Shown piece by piece: positions 44,653-56,210 of a stretch of 64,000 bases of DNA. The stretch lies in assembly GCF_905220565.1 (NCBI RefSeq), contig NC_059408.1:16802508-16866507 (forward strand). Direction: 5' to 3'. Within the stretch, counting starts at the first letter, position 1. Every line of letters starts with the position of its first letter. The stretch comes from Melitaea cinxia (Eukaryota > Arthropoda > Insecta > Lepidoptera > Nymphalidae). The position numbers and the translations under genes are program-made. The notes under the pieces are model-generated. The model had not been told where the DNA came from. It searched no databases and saw only the letters and a list, made by a program, of their open reading frames with translations.

Positions 44653-45739
44653 CGTAGTTCGTCGAGTACGGTATGTATTGAAAGTTTATATCAAAACATA
44701 ATAAATAAAAATTAATTAACAATTATCAAAACACAAATGGACTGGATTTATGGTCGTCTTCTGGCTATCTTGTCTGGTCTATTTGTCTTCTTTGTACCCC
44801 AAAATTAATCGAATAAAAAAGATTATGGACAGATTTCCCGTCTTCGCATCATCTAAATTTGTTCTAAACTAATTTTTTTAAACAATTTTTAAATACACTT
44901 ACAAGAAATAAAGAAGCATTCCTCAAATGTCAACATTAAAACACTTGCATATTTGAAAGTCATTAAAACAACCCTAACAATATTGACTGTCGTTGTGAAA
45001 GAATGAAATAAATAAAAGAATGTAAAATATCTGCCAATTTGCTCGCAACGGTACTTGATTGCGACGCTGCAGCCGACGGCGCGCTTAAGCTTTACGACAT
45101 GGGACGAATGCAACGGCCACAATTGGCATTCACATTCTATTGACCGCGTTCGATATCTATTATCTATTATTGCCTAAGTAAAGCACGCAATGTACAAAAC
45201 ACAAGGATTAAATCACGCGCACGCATCTTTCATCTTTAGTGTTTACAGAAGGGTTTTAATAAAGTAGTTCGTAATAAATTCATTCCTGTTATTGAACGTT
45301 TCAGCTAAACCAGCTTCGACTGAGCCTCGGACAAGCCGCTGCGTCATCTGACATCCATTTGTATGATGTTTTAGTAACCTTTTGTTCTACGTTATTAATT
45401 GTGAAGTGTTTATGATGGAATATTTGATTGGTAGAAGAAACCTTTTAAAATGAGCTTCAATTCGAACTCAAAGCAAATGACTTTATATATTATATATTAA
45501 ATTAAATAGTGCTACAATTGTAATTACATAGAAAGTTTCCAAGAGCGAACTTATCTCTAACTTGTCAGTGACTTTTACATTCTTAAATGTTAATACAATC
45601 GACACGATGAATGATTTTGTATTATTAACACTAATATTATGTTAATTCTTGAAATATAATATTTAATATGTATAGTTATAATGTATCCAGAAATTTACGC
45701 TTGTTGAGCACGAAAACAATACAGAATTTTATATTGACA
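44653..45739. other. Unannotated AT-rich sequence
   Basis: No feature recognised. Confidence 0.5.
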
Positions 45740-45914
45740 CTAGCTTTTACCCGCGGCTTTACTCGCATTGAATTTTTTTTCAATAAAAAGTATCCTATGT
45801 TACTATTATTATCTCTAGGAATATGTGTACAAAGTTTCATGATGATCGGTTGAGTAGTTTTCGCGTGAAAGCGTAGCAAACAAACTTATATTCACATTTA
45901 TAATATTAGATATT
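45740..45914 (-). mobile_element. 175-bp Helitron-like MITE (family H, copy 2)
   Basis: Same element as 19064-19239. Starts TCTAATATTATAAATGTGAA on the minus strand at 45914 and ends with CTAG (45743-45740) followed by T. Confidence 0.65.
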
Positions 45915-46795
45915 AATATATATATATATTTTTTTTTATTTATAATATATAATATAGATTTTCGCGAGATCGATTTTCATTACCTAAACTAATCTGGGGG
46001 TTGAGAATGTTTAAATTCTTTAGGTAAAAACAATTTCAATTTCAGAAAGAAAAGTACTACGATTACACAGGAAAAATAACTATTCAGATGTTCAAGTTCG
46101 TACAAAAGCGCGCCTGTCTCTTGTTTTCTTAAAAAGTCACGCCCAACAGAGTTCAGAGGCGGAGTAATTAACGCGATAAGTGCCGCCGGAGCGGGACCGG
46201 CCCGGGACAGTCAACTTCGTGAACCGCTTAAAAGTTTATCCCGAGAAAAAATCAATCGCATTCGACACAACACGAGTTCCGCGACGAACTTTACTATTCG
46301 GTTCCAAATACGGATAAAAGAAAGTAAAGATTTATTTCGCTCTCACGAGTCGAAGAATTAAAAACTCGGCAAATGTTCGCCATTTGGAGATAAAAGTGAA
46401 GGAATTCTTTCGAACGCGCCTACCCCCCCCCCCCCCCCCCCCCCTCCCAGTGGATAAGCGGGCGGGCGGAGGACGGCGGAAGTTTGTACTACAGATCAAA
46501 GGCTTTTGTTGTGGATTAACAAGTCGGCGTATAAATTATTTCGGCGGTGACGACGAGCGCGCCGCGGTCCTGTCAGGAAATTCGGACAAAAAATTTCGTT
46601 CATTATTTATTTTATTACACGGTTTCGAAATTCCCTTTCATCATTTTTAAGTTTAAAATAATAATGTAGACGAAAATTTATACGAAAAAGAGTTGCCGTC
46701 GCTGTTGTTCTGTTTAGACGATTGAGAAGGATAAAAATAGCCTATGAGTATGGCATTTCAGTTTTCAAAACACTAAAAATAAGACATTTAGAACC
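45915..46795. other. Unannotated sequence with a poly(C) run
   Basis: GC-richer interval 46140-46580 with 22 consecutive C at 46423-46444. No repeat family or gene recognised. Confidence 0.5.
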
Positions 46796-47565
46796 AGCCG
46801 TCCAAGGCTTCAAATAACACCACGGGTAAAAATAGATGGTATAGTAAGCGATAAAACTTACACTACTTATGGTGTGCCACAGGGAAATGTCCTGGACCCT
46901 ACACTTTTCCTCGTTTATATTAATAACATTTGTACTCTGAACCTAGACAATACTAGGATATTTTCTTATGCAGACGATACAGCACTGGTTTTCAGCGGGG
47001 AGTCGTGGGATGAAGTTAAAACGGAGTGGCGGAGAATGTCTTAAGCACAGATTGGCTTAGATGTAATTTAGTTACCTTAAATATTACTAAAACTAATTTC
47101 ATGTACTTTAAAGTAACTAATAGAATTCAACTTCATTTCGATATCAATACACCATAACCATCATCTTGAAGATATTTCGTGCACTTGCACCTCAATAGAA
47201 AGAGTCATCATCATCCGCAGGGCTGGCTTTGTCGCACCGAAGACGCTGCTGCCGTCATCGGCCTGTATATTTCAAAGCCAGCAGTTGGACGGTTATCCCG
47301 CCACCGGTCAGCTTTTTAAGTTCCAAGGTGGTAGTGAAACTGTATTATCCCTTAGTCGCCTCTTACGACACCCACGGGAAGAGAGGGGGTGGCTATATTC
47401 TTCAGTACCGTAGCCACACAGTACAGTAATAGAAAGAGTATTTGCCGCTAAACCTAAGTATTGTGGTGGATCATAGACTGTCCTGGCAACCACATGTAGA
47501 ATTAGTTTCTGGTAAACTTAGAAAGCTTATGTGTATTTTTAGAACTCTCAGGTATGTGGCTTGCT
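46796..47565 (+). pseudogene. Decayed LINE reverse transcriptase fragment, split by a SINE
   Basis: 46830-47045 reads TTYGVPQGN, PTLFLVYINNIC and FSYADDTALVFSG, i.e. reverse transcriptase motifs B and C, before a stop. The frame then shifts (WLRCNLVTLNITKTN), and after the SINE insertion it continues with LVVDHRLSWQPH (47440-47565) and stops again. It is related to the intact ORF2 at 22847-25783 (same YGVPQG..L.PTLFLVYIN block) but another copy or family. Glycine after VL is replaced by aspartate. Confidence 0.75.
47206..47427 (-). repeat. Family B SINE nested in the RT fragment (copy 6)
   Basis: 222-bp, internally shortened copy that begins with CATCATCATC and jumps straight to GCAGGGCTGGCTTTG, so the CAGTCCACTGC tail is deleted. 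AATAGAAAGAGT is duplicated exactly at 47194-47205 and 47428-47439. Confidence 0.85.
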
Positions 47566-48373
47566 AAAGGCTATTATTGGACCAATTAACAAGTAATCAA
47601 CACACACACATGTATACTTATGTATGAATCAGCGCTAAGTATAGTTATTCTAATAATTTAGTTTTTATTGGAAGAGCGACTCCATCTGGCTGAGATGCTT
47701 TCTGCACCTGATTGAGGAGTCAATCACTATAATAATGTAAAATAACTCGATGGTACTGAAATATATTTTATTTCATTATTTTCTTAGCCCCAAGTAGGCT
47801 TGACGTAGACATACCACAGATTCACTACTTTTTTGGCTAGGTATTATAAGGCTATTTTATTTTATTTTTTTAATTACAAAATACAGGTGCTAAACATTTT
47901 ACTTTCCGAAAAACACACGAGAAATATCGCAATGAAAAAAAAACAGACTTTATAAACAACGCGATATTTTAATGTAATATTTTAACGATTAGACACTTGT
48001 TAAGATTGTGTGACTGTTTAAGAGTTGTTTCTTTAAGAGATATAAAATTTAGAATGCAAAGTTCTTTTACAAAAATTTTGAGGTTTATCGAGCGTAAGTC
48101 CATAGAACTGTGGGAAAAACTGATTCACGACATTACTTTTTCTCTATCATATCAAAACGCAGTAAAAATTTACTAAGCTTACTAAATTATTCGGAAACAT
48201 TATCTAAACTATAATCGAAATTCTATTACAAACGAAAGTTTTATTACACCACACTTATATTATTCTATGAAGCAATCTTTACCTTCATACCTAATGTCTT
48301 TTACTTTACAGTCCGTAGAAGTACTTCTATCTAGAACTTCTAAATATACATTACATGAATGATATTTATTTAA
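47566..48373. other. Unannotated AT-rich sequence
   Basis: No feature recognised. Confidence 0.5.
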
Positions 48374-48458
48374 ATAATTGTGTTTGCTCGCAAACGAAAA
48401 AAAAACCGACTTCAATTACATCGAAGAGTAATACAACGTAGATCGACGAAAAAATAGT
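48374..48458 (+). repeat. Family A left-end fragment (copy 10)
   Basis: 85 bp with the GTTTGCTCGCAAAC hairpin and CCGACTTCAATTACATCGA; truncated. Confidence 0.7.
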
Positions 48459-48944
48459 AATACTTTGTTCGTATTCCATATAACGCGACATTATAAAATT
48501 GTAGAATTATATAATGTTCTACTGTTATTTCTAACATTTTGTTAGCGATTGTAGGCAGAAATTTCATAAAAGGCCCGTCGTCGATTCGCGCGAAGCGCTG
48601 ACATCGCTTATTACGGCGGGTTTTTTAGTTGAAGCGGATTTATATTGAATTACGGTTTATGTCTTTTTTATTAAAAATATGTAATGTTCATGTTTTCACA
48701 CAGCTCCGATGCACGACTGGAGTTTACCCCTTCAGATCAACTGTCTAAATAGGCACAAAAAGGCTTACTAGTCTAAGAAATATATTATTACTATATCAAA
48801 TTGTAAATAAATGAATGCAATAACGCCACCTATCGGAACCTAATTGCGTTATTAGAAAACGTCTGAACGCCATCTCTAACAAGGTCATTCGTTCAGTAGA
48901 TTTTACTGTTCAATTTTTTCATTCCGGGGCCTTAAATGAAAATC
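48459..48944. other. Unannotated sequence
   Basis: Nothing recognised between two family A pieces. Confidence 0.45.
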
Positions 48945-50156
48945 GATTCTTAAGGAGAAAACTCCAAAAACAGTCAAGTAAATACGCCATATCAGATATA
49001 GCTCAAAAAGTTCGAGTCAAATCTCAATTATATTTAAATGGGACCACATGACAAGCACCACCTATCGATTAAAAAAAGAATCATCGATATCGGTCCACCC
49101 AGTAAAATAGTAATGAGGTTAATATAACGTTGGTCGACGTAAAATAGCCAAGTAAATACCCAGTATTAGCGATAACTCAAAAATTAAAAGCTCAAATATA
49201 TTTATAACGAATAATCTGCTACTCTCTACTCTAGTGGAATATTGTAATTTGATCGATAGTGAACGAAGTAATTTCATTACATTTTGATAGATGGCGTTGT
49301 GGCAAAGTATTGAACATGACCACAGTCGTCTTAACATCGTCATGTAAATACGTGTCATCAAAGATTACTCAAAAATTGCTCATTATATCTCAATCATATT
49401 TAAAACGGACGACATGACAAGTATTAGCTTTTGATTTATACAAAAAAGATCAAAATCAGTGCACCCAGTAAAAAGATATAACGTATAATACAACGTAGGG
49501 TGACGAAAAAACCGTCAAGTAAATACGCAATATTAGATATAACTCACAAATTACGAATCAAATCTCAATTAAATTTGAATGGGACCACGTGACGAATAGT
49601 AGCTTTTAATTTATATAAGAAACGTCAAAATCGGTGCACCCAGTAAAAAGTTATGAAGTAGAATACAACGTAAGGTGACGAAAATAATGTCAAGTAAATA
49701 CGCGTTATCAAAGATTAATCAAAAAGTAGTTATCAGATCTCGATAAAATTTATATGTGACCACATGATAAACATCAGCTTTCGATTAAAGTAAAAATTAT
49801 CAAAATCGATACACCCAGTAAAAAGTTATTGCGGATTTTCAAGAGTTTCTCTCGATTTCTCTGGGATCCCATCATCAGATCCTGGTTTCCTTATCATGGT
49901 ACCAAACTAGGGATATCCCCTTTCCAACAAAAAAAGAATTATCAAAATCGGTACACCCAGTAGAAAGTTATGTGGTATAATACAACGTAGGTCGACGAAA
50001 AAAGCGTCAAGTAAAAACGCATTATTAGATATAATTCGAAAAGTAGTTGTTAGATCTCAAATAAATTTAAATGGGACCAATTGGCACACACCACCTTTCG
50101 ATTAAAACAAAATTTGTCGAAATCGGTCTACCTGGTCAAAAGTTCTGATGTAACAT

Positions 50157-50207
<51 letters not shown>

Positions 50208-50250
50208 GTCGAATTGAGAACCTCCTCCTTTTTTGGAAGTCGGTTAAAAA
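48945..50250 (+). repeat. Family A expanded into a 174-175-bp tandem array (copy 11)
   Basis: The equivalent CAAGTAAATACGC point recurs at 48975, 49149, 49341, 49516, 49691 and 50008, giving spacings of 174, 192, 175, 175 and 317 bp; the last equals 175 plus one 142-bp module. Six monomers are thus present where dispersed copies have one or two. The right end is complete (A run from 50161 to about 50203, then CCTCCTCCTTTTTTGGAAGTCGG), but the hairpin left end is absent or lost. Confidence 0.85.
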
Positions 50251-50888
50251 TAATGTAATAAATACAGTGACAAAATAGTCCATTATCAACCCTTAGTAAA
50301 ATAGCGCGCAAAATTCACTTTGCGTGGCAGTTACGTTGCATTGTACGTTAGTCAGCGTAAATTCTTATAAAACGTAGCAGTAAGTTAGCTACGGAAGGTT
50401 GTTAGTGCGGATTACGGAGCGCACAGTTTTCGAAAACCCACGCGCCGAGCCGAGCGCCTGTCGAGGATTACGTACGAAGCTAAAGAAATTCTTCGCCTGG
50501 CCTACTAGCAGGAAATATTTTAAAAATATATAAAATGTTTACGGTAAAGTAAGGAATTCACCTAAAGCGTATGCGTTGGATGATTTGTTTATTACGACGA
50601 CGACAATTTGAACAACAGAGTTGGTTCTGATGATTTTTATTGTTATAATTTTTAATTTAATAAACCGCTCAATCAAATTCAAGATTAAAAATAAAATATA
50701 TCAATACTTAAATTGTTTTTAGTGGTGTAGAATCACGAAAAGAAACTTATCTACATACTTTAAAATTAAAGGGACTATTCTGGGGAAATATTCTGTATGC
50801 CTTTTTTCTTTACAAGAGATCTTTATTGGGATAAATATTTGACTAGCAATATCCGTGAGAATAATTCGCATTAAATAAGTATAATAGT
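50251..50888. other. Unannotated sequence
   Basis: GC-richer at 50405-50480; no feature recognised. Confidence 0.45.
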
Positions 50889-51238
50889 CGCCGCGTTGGC
50901 GCAACGGTTACAGCCATGGATTGTACCTGTTGCGCTGGCGGTTGCGGGTTCGATCCCCGCACATGACAAACATTTGTATTGGCCCCACAGGTGTTTGCCG
51001 TGGTCTGAGTGTTTGTGCAGTCCTTGTGGGGCTTCCCCACCGTGCCTCGGAGAGCACGTTAAGCCGTCGCGCGTCGGTCCCGGTTGGTATCATGTACACC
51101 TGATAGCGATCGTTACTCATAGTAGGGAATTTATCCGCCAACCCGCATTAGAGCAGCGTGGTGGATTAAGCTCTAATCCTTCTCCTACATGGGGAAAGAG
51201 GCCTATGCCCAGTAGCGGGATATTACAGGCTGAAGCGT
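50889..51238 (+). repeat. Family C tRNA-SINE, full length (copy 6)
   Basis: Head CGCCGCGTTGGCGCAACGGT and B box GGTTCGATCCC, body, and tail GATATTACAGGCTGAAGCG. A near-matching flank (TAAGTATAATA against TAAGTATGATA, at about 50876 and 51238) looks like a target duplication with one mismatch. Confidence 0.8.
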
Positions 51239-53631
51239 AAGTATGATAATTATTACTTTACAAAATTACAAAAAAATATTTATAGGTGAGTTGATTTGAA
51301 ATTGAACAAAAAATTTATCGATCGTCAATAATGTTGATGTTGTTTCAAAATTAAACCCGTCGTAAATATATAATTTTATATTTAATAATTTACAAAAAAA
51401 GCAATAACAAATTTTTAGTTGTTGTCGCCGGTAGAGCAAGCAATTATCTATAAAATGATGTATAATTTATATGGAATAATTGTGAGGCTTTTTCTGAAAA
51501 GGGAGGCAAACATCTCAAATCTTAGCATATTTGATAACTACCAAATAAGTGTAGATATAGACATAGATAAGAAAATGAATAAAATGTTCGGAAATTATAA
51601 ATGAATGAGTAATGATTGATCAAAGACTATTTGTAAGGGAAAAAAAACCGTCAGCGTCGGACCACGACCTAGTTTTACTAGGCAGTCACAGGACTGTCGA
51701 TATGTACTTTGTATGACAAATCGCCTGTGGTAATAGTATAATTATAATGCATATTTAACAAAAGGCGTGGGGATTTTTAGCCCGTGGTTGTAAATTTTTA
51801 TAAATAAAAAGAAAAAAACCATAGCGTATTTATAAATATGATGATAAGTTTTTAGTACGCTTTTATTAACTTTAGAACGAAGGATCGTTGTAAAATGTCA
51901 TGACGTTGCAAATACATGCCCTAACTCAGATGTCAGTGCAAAAAAAAACGTTACCCATTCCGAACAAGTCTCCAGTAATTACAGATATCTGACACTTACT
52001 GTACGGGATTCTGAAGTATTACGAGTAATTTGTTTCGTGTTGGTTTTTTGTTCAGATTTTTTTAACAAATTATGATGGATGGTGCCGGAGACGATCCCTC
52101 AATTTTCGAAACTCAACTGAACAATATGATACATTTAATGTACAGCAGAGTAATTCGAGTACAAGATAAAGCAACTGGTGATATGATTAAGTATATGCTC
52201 CATAAAAGTCGACGATCGTAGGTACGATTCCACTTGGGAGCAATATTTGTTTTTGATCTAAAGTTGCTTGTATATCCAGCACGCAGCTCAAGATATCCAG
52301 TTGTTTTGGAAGTTGTTACAAGCCTCAAATGTCTATTGTTATTAAATTTATTTTAGAAATTATTCGCCAACCTGCAGCAAAGCAACTTGACAGATCGAGC
52401 TAAAAACTTTTTAAACTCTACTCTCGTATAAAAACGAAGGCGTTAGAACACTTAGAAGCTATTCATTTCAAAAAACAATATTAAACGTGTATTCAAACTA
52501 AGCACACGAGCATACGCGGTAACTGATGCACGTGGGTAACAAATTACATAATTGTGCTCCAGTTTGCCCGAACTACCGCCAATACTATTAAATCAACTCT
52601 GAATAGATTCCATTAATTCCGCGGCCAGATAACAAATGAAAAACAATGTCCATCTGCATTGTATTGTGGACAAACTAAAAATGATTTATTGAAGTTACTC
52701 GCCGCTCCGACTCCATAACGAGGGCTCTTTAAAACCGTTGTAGCTATAATTTAATTGCTCGATGCGGCTTAGATTTCATAGCGCATACATTTTCATAATA
52801 TTTACCTATAAATAATTGCGGTGGACTATTTCCTACTTCATTGTTCTACAATTTCAATAATGATTTAACGATCGAACAAAATACATAACTAGTGTTTATT
52901 TTAGAATAAAGCGATAATTATTCATTTTCAGCGCTCGGGCACTAACTATATTAGGATATCCTTTTTAATTAAATTAGTACTAGAAGGCAATATTCTTGAT
53001 CTATGAATATTGACATTAGCCATTATAGGAACTCTGATCTTAATTTGGTTGGACGAGCTTTCTGCTGTAGTGTCAAGAGTTTTATTATTGACGTAGGACG
53101 CGAGTTCGAGTCAAGGATCTATGCTCTAGCAAATATGTATATTTATACAAATGTTTGTTTCAGGCCTGGGTATTTGTCCTTGTTTGTCTAACGCTGCGAT
53201 TCGGTGAGAATGCTAAAATGTATGAATAAGAAATATTCCACCTTTCTTTTAAATTACAAAGAAGGGCATTGTTCGGCAGTGTAATTGTCTAAACTATGGG
53301 GTATCCACACATATACAAACTTTTTATATCATAATAATAATCAAACCTTATTTTGTTTTTCCACTTTTAATTTTTTTTTTTTTTTATTTGATAGATGTCA
53401 AGAATTTATATTTTAAATTCTTCTTTATAATTTATATCTTATTCGATTATATATTTAGCTACGTGAACATTGTTTGTGATTTTATTATTTTTTAATAAAA
53501 GTCTCTGGAAATGTCGAAGATTTTATCATTACTTCATTCGTTAAATATCTCATTCGCTAAAAAACTGTTACATTCCCTTTGGTCCAGTGATGCAAATTAT
53601 TCCAAGCTATTATTTTATATTATAATCATGT
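51239..53631. other. Long unannotated interval
   Basis: 2.4 kb without a gene I can support. Short tRNA/SINE-like scraps are possible at 52195-52235 (TAGGTACGATTCC) and 53085-53215 (GCGAGTTCGAGTC, CTGGGTATTTGTCCTTG), but they are too diverged to assign. Confidence 0.4.
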
Positions 53632-54058
53632 TTGCTTGCAAACGAAAAAAAAACGACTTCAATTACATCGACAAGTAATACAACGTAGGTGGACGAAAAA
53701 ATAGTCAAGTAAATACGCATTATCAAAGATTACACCAAAGGTTGTAATCAGATCTCGATGAAATTCTAATGTGACTACATGACAAACATCGGCTTTCGAT
53801 TAAATTAAAAATCATCAAAATCGGTAGACCCAGTAAAAAGCTATGCGGATTTTCGAGGGTTTCCCTTGATTTCTCTAGGATCCCATCATCAGATACTGGT
53901 TTTCTTATTATGGTACCACACTTAGGATATCTACTTTCCAACAAAAAAAGAATTATCAAAATCGGTTCATAAACGACGAAGCTATCCCCGAACATACATG
54001 TAGATATATTAACGGTCGAATTGAGTCACCTCCTCCTTTTTTGAAGTCGGTTAAAAAT
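53632..54058 (+). repeat. Family A repeat, variant right end (copy 12)
   Basis: Left-end hairpin GTTTGCTTGCAAAC, one monomer, one 142-bp module, then the variant right end also seen in copies 3 and 9 (TCATAAACGACGAAGCTATCCC). Confidence 0.8.
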
Positions 54059-54237
54059 AATTAAAAACCTGAAATTGCTTTTGAATCAATCAGATACGTG
54101 AACGTGAAGATGCTCGCGGGTCACGCCGGATAAAGCTATGGTTTATTTTACTAAAACACATCAAAACGCCTAATTAACTTCGAAGAACTACCAAACAAAG
54201 CGGTTAATGCCCATTAACCAACTTGGATCCTCGTCAA

Positions 54238-54486
54238 CTACGCGTCAAATGGCGCCGCAATCTTGCTCCGTACAACTTCGTCAAATTCCATTTCATCGTC
54301 CATACAATCAAATCGTTCCCGAAGCGAATCAAACATTGATGCGATTAGCTGCGGTCGCTGCGATTCAGTTAACAGCTGTTTGACGAACTCCGAGCATTGT
54401 GCGAGTGTGTCGGAGGAGCTGCTGAGCAATCGCGAAACTTTGTCAATTATCCCGGTCAAATATTGACCCGGGACTAATCTATTCAT
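54238..54486 (-). CDS. Candidate 82-residue ORF of unknown function
   Basis: ATG at 54486, stop at 54238. The translation is acidic and lacks low complexity (SLRERFDCMDDEMEFDEVV near residues 54-72) and the region is GC-richer than its surroundings. I do not recognise the family. It could be an exon, an old transposon remnant or chance. An imperfect palindrome CCCGGTCAA/TTGACCCGGG lies inside. Overlapping frames are open on the opposite strand, which weakens the case. Confidence 0.2.
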   Translation of the reverse strand: MNRLVPGQYLTGIIDKVSRLLSSSSDTLAQCSEFVKQLLTESQRPQLIASMFDSLRERFDCMDDEMEFDEVVRSKIAAPFDA

Positions 54487-55982
54487 TGGGCCGCGTTTTA
54501 TTTGTTGTCTAAGCCCCGTCCCGGTTTTTGTTCGTCGAATTTACATTTGATTTCGAGCCGCGGTTTGACCTTTTTGCTTCGCAAACTCGGTCCGGCTTTT
54601 ATTGCCGCTCGTGATCTGTGTTTAATTGTTCTCGTGTCGAATGTTCCGCAGGCGATCTGGTGTATGAATGAGACTGTCACCGTTTTATTTGTACGTTATT
54701 TAATGCTGTGGTCGTCTACACTGATACTCTTATTCACTGTAAGGTATACTGTACTACTAATTAGCTAATATCGAAGATCACTTTGTGTCCTACATTCACA
54801 AAAGGATTTGTCGATGAAAGGACACTGCGCCTAAAATTGTCTATGTGCAGAACTATATCGAAGCTGAACTGATCTTAAACATACTAAAGCCTTTTGGAAT
54901 GAGTTTACACATGACACAGGGCCTAGTTCTCACGATCAAATTTTACTTCAGCGTGTGGTTTCAGCTGCGTTTTTACATATAGCAGTTAGACATTATCTTC
55001 AAATTAATGTGGATATCAATCTAATGCTAAGTTAACATCGTATTAAATAGCTAGTTAGTTAGAAATAATTTCAAAATCACTCGATCAGTGTACAGTTTGA
55101 TCGTATAACGCGCAGCTATCGGCTCATCCGCTTACAGCGATATATGCGAGCGATGATATAGCGACTAGTGTTTACAGTTAACGATGTTGTGACGACTATC
55201 TATTACGCGTCATCTCATGAAATGTGCCTAACAAATTGCCGAACAAAGTTTCAAACTAGTAATAACAAATATAACAGATAAACCGCACAAATCCGTATCT
55301 GAAAATGATTTAATTTTGTATATTTTATAGTATTTATCCTCCATACCTGTAGATACTGTGTTATATTTTTAATAACTTTATTTTTATCACAGAAGCTATA
55401 AATATTACGAAACATAGAGGAAAGAAAACGTGCAACGAGAATATAAAATGATCCTTAAACAGCTTGGTGTAATAAACGGTGAACGCTGAACGTTTTCAGA
55501 GAGCGGCGCTAATTATTAAATATTGAAACGACATTCTAGTCTTAAACGGATGATATAAAGTTATTGAAATGAAGCGCCAACTAATTACAAAGATAATTAG
55601 TTGGCGCGGCGCTGGCTCCGGTCCGAGCCCACTTGTTACGTGCCTCGGATGCGTTTATTATTGTTGCTGCTTCCATTTTAGCTTTACAAGCAAAGCTGAT
55701 GAAAAGCCAAAGAGGTTGTTCGTTATGAAGTTTGATTTGCGAAATGTATGATCGAATTATATTTAGTGGTTTTTGAGGAATTGTCTCTTTCAAATAGTTG
55801 ATATAATAATCAAAGATATCAGACAATCGAGCGGTATCAATGTTGTGTGTTGTTCGAGAATATCGAAATCTAAAAGTACTAGAATAGTAATACACAAAAA
55901 ATATAAAATATATCGATTAAATTTAAGAATATGCTTCTTCTTTCTTGTACTGACTTTTGAGTTCCCAATATTGAATAAACAA
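54487..55982. other. Unannotated sequence with a perfect hairpin
   Basis: Perfect 14-bp inverted repeat at 55574-55607. The rest is unique DNA with GC-rich patches at 54490-54620 and 55600-55660; no gene recognised. Confidence 0.45.
55574..55607. other. Perfect 14-bp stem, 6-nt loop hairpin
   Basis: GCGCCAACTAATTA (55574-55587), loop CAAAGA, then TAATTAGTTGGCGC (55594-55607). No T run or SINE signature around it. Could be a MITE remnant, a dimeric protein-binding site or a transcribed stem. Confidence 0.6.
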
Positions 55983-56210
55983 CCCGGTCAATAACAAGCG
56001 TACGGCTCACCTAAAGCGTAAGCGATTACATTATTAGTAGCCTGTAACACTACAAGTATCGCAAGCGCGTAGCTGATCCTACCCCCCAGCTGCACTGTTT
56101 ACCTTACTCACCACAGGCATACAAAACTGCTTCAATTAATTTATAAAAGGCAAAGCTGTTCCAGGTTTTGAGCAGGATATCGCCTGCTGCGCCCTACCTC
56201 AGTTATATAT
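55983..56210 (-). repeat. Family D SINE, diverged (copy 4)
   Basis: Complement of the D body (CAAGCGTACGGCTCACC to CCCTACCTCAGTTA); diverged, and abutted at 56211 by a Helitron. Confidence 0.65.

Noticed and set aside
46384..46650. 88-codon frame with a proline run
   Set aside because: The proline run is just the poly(C) tract; no support otherwise.
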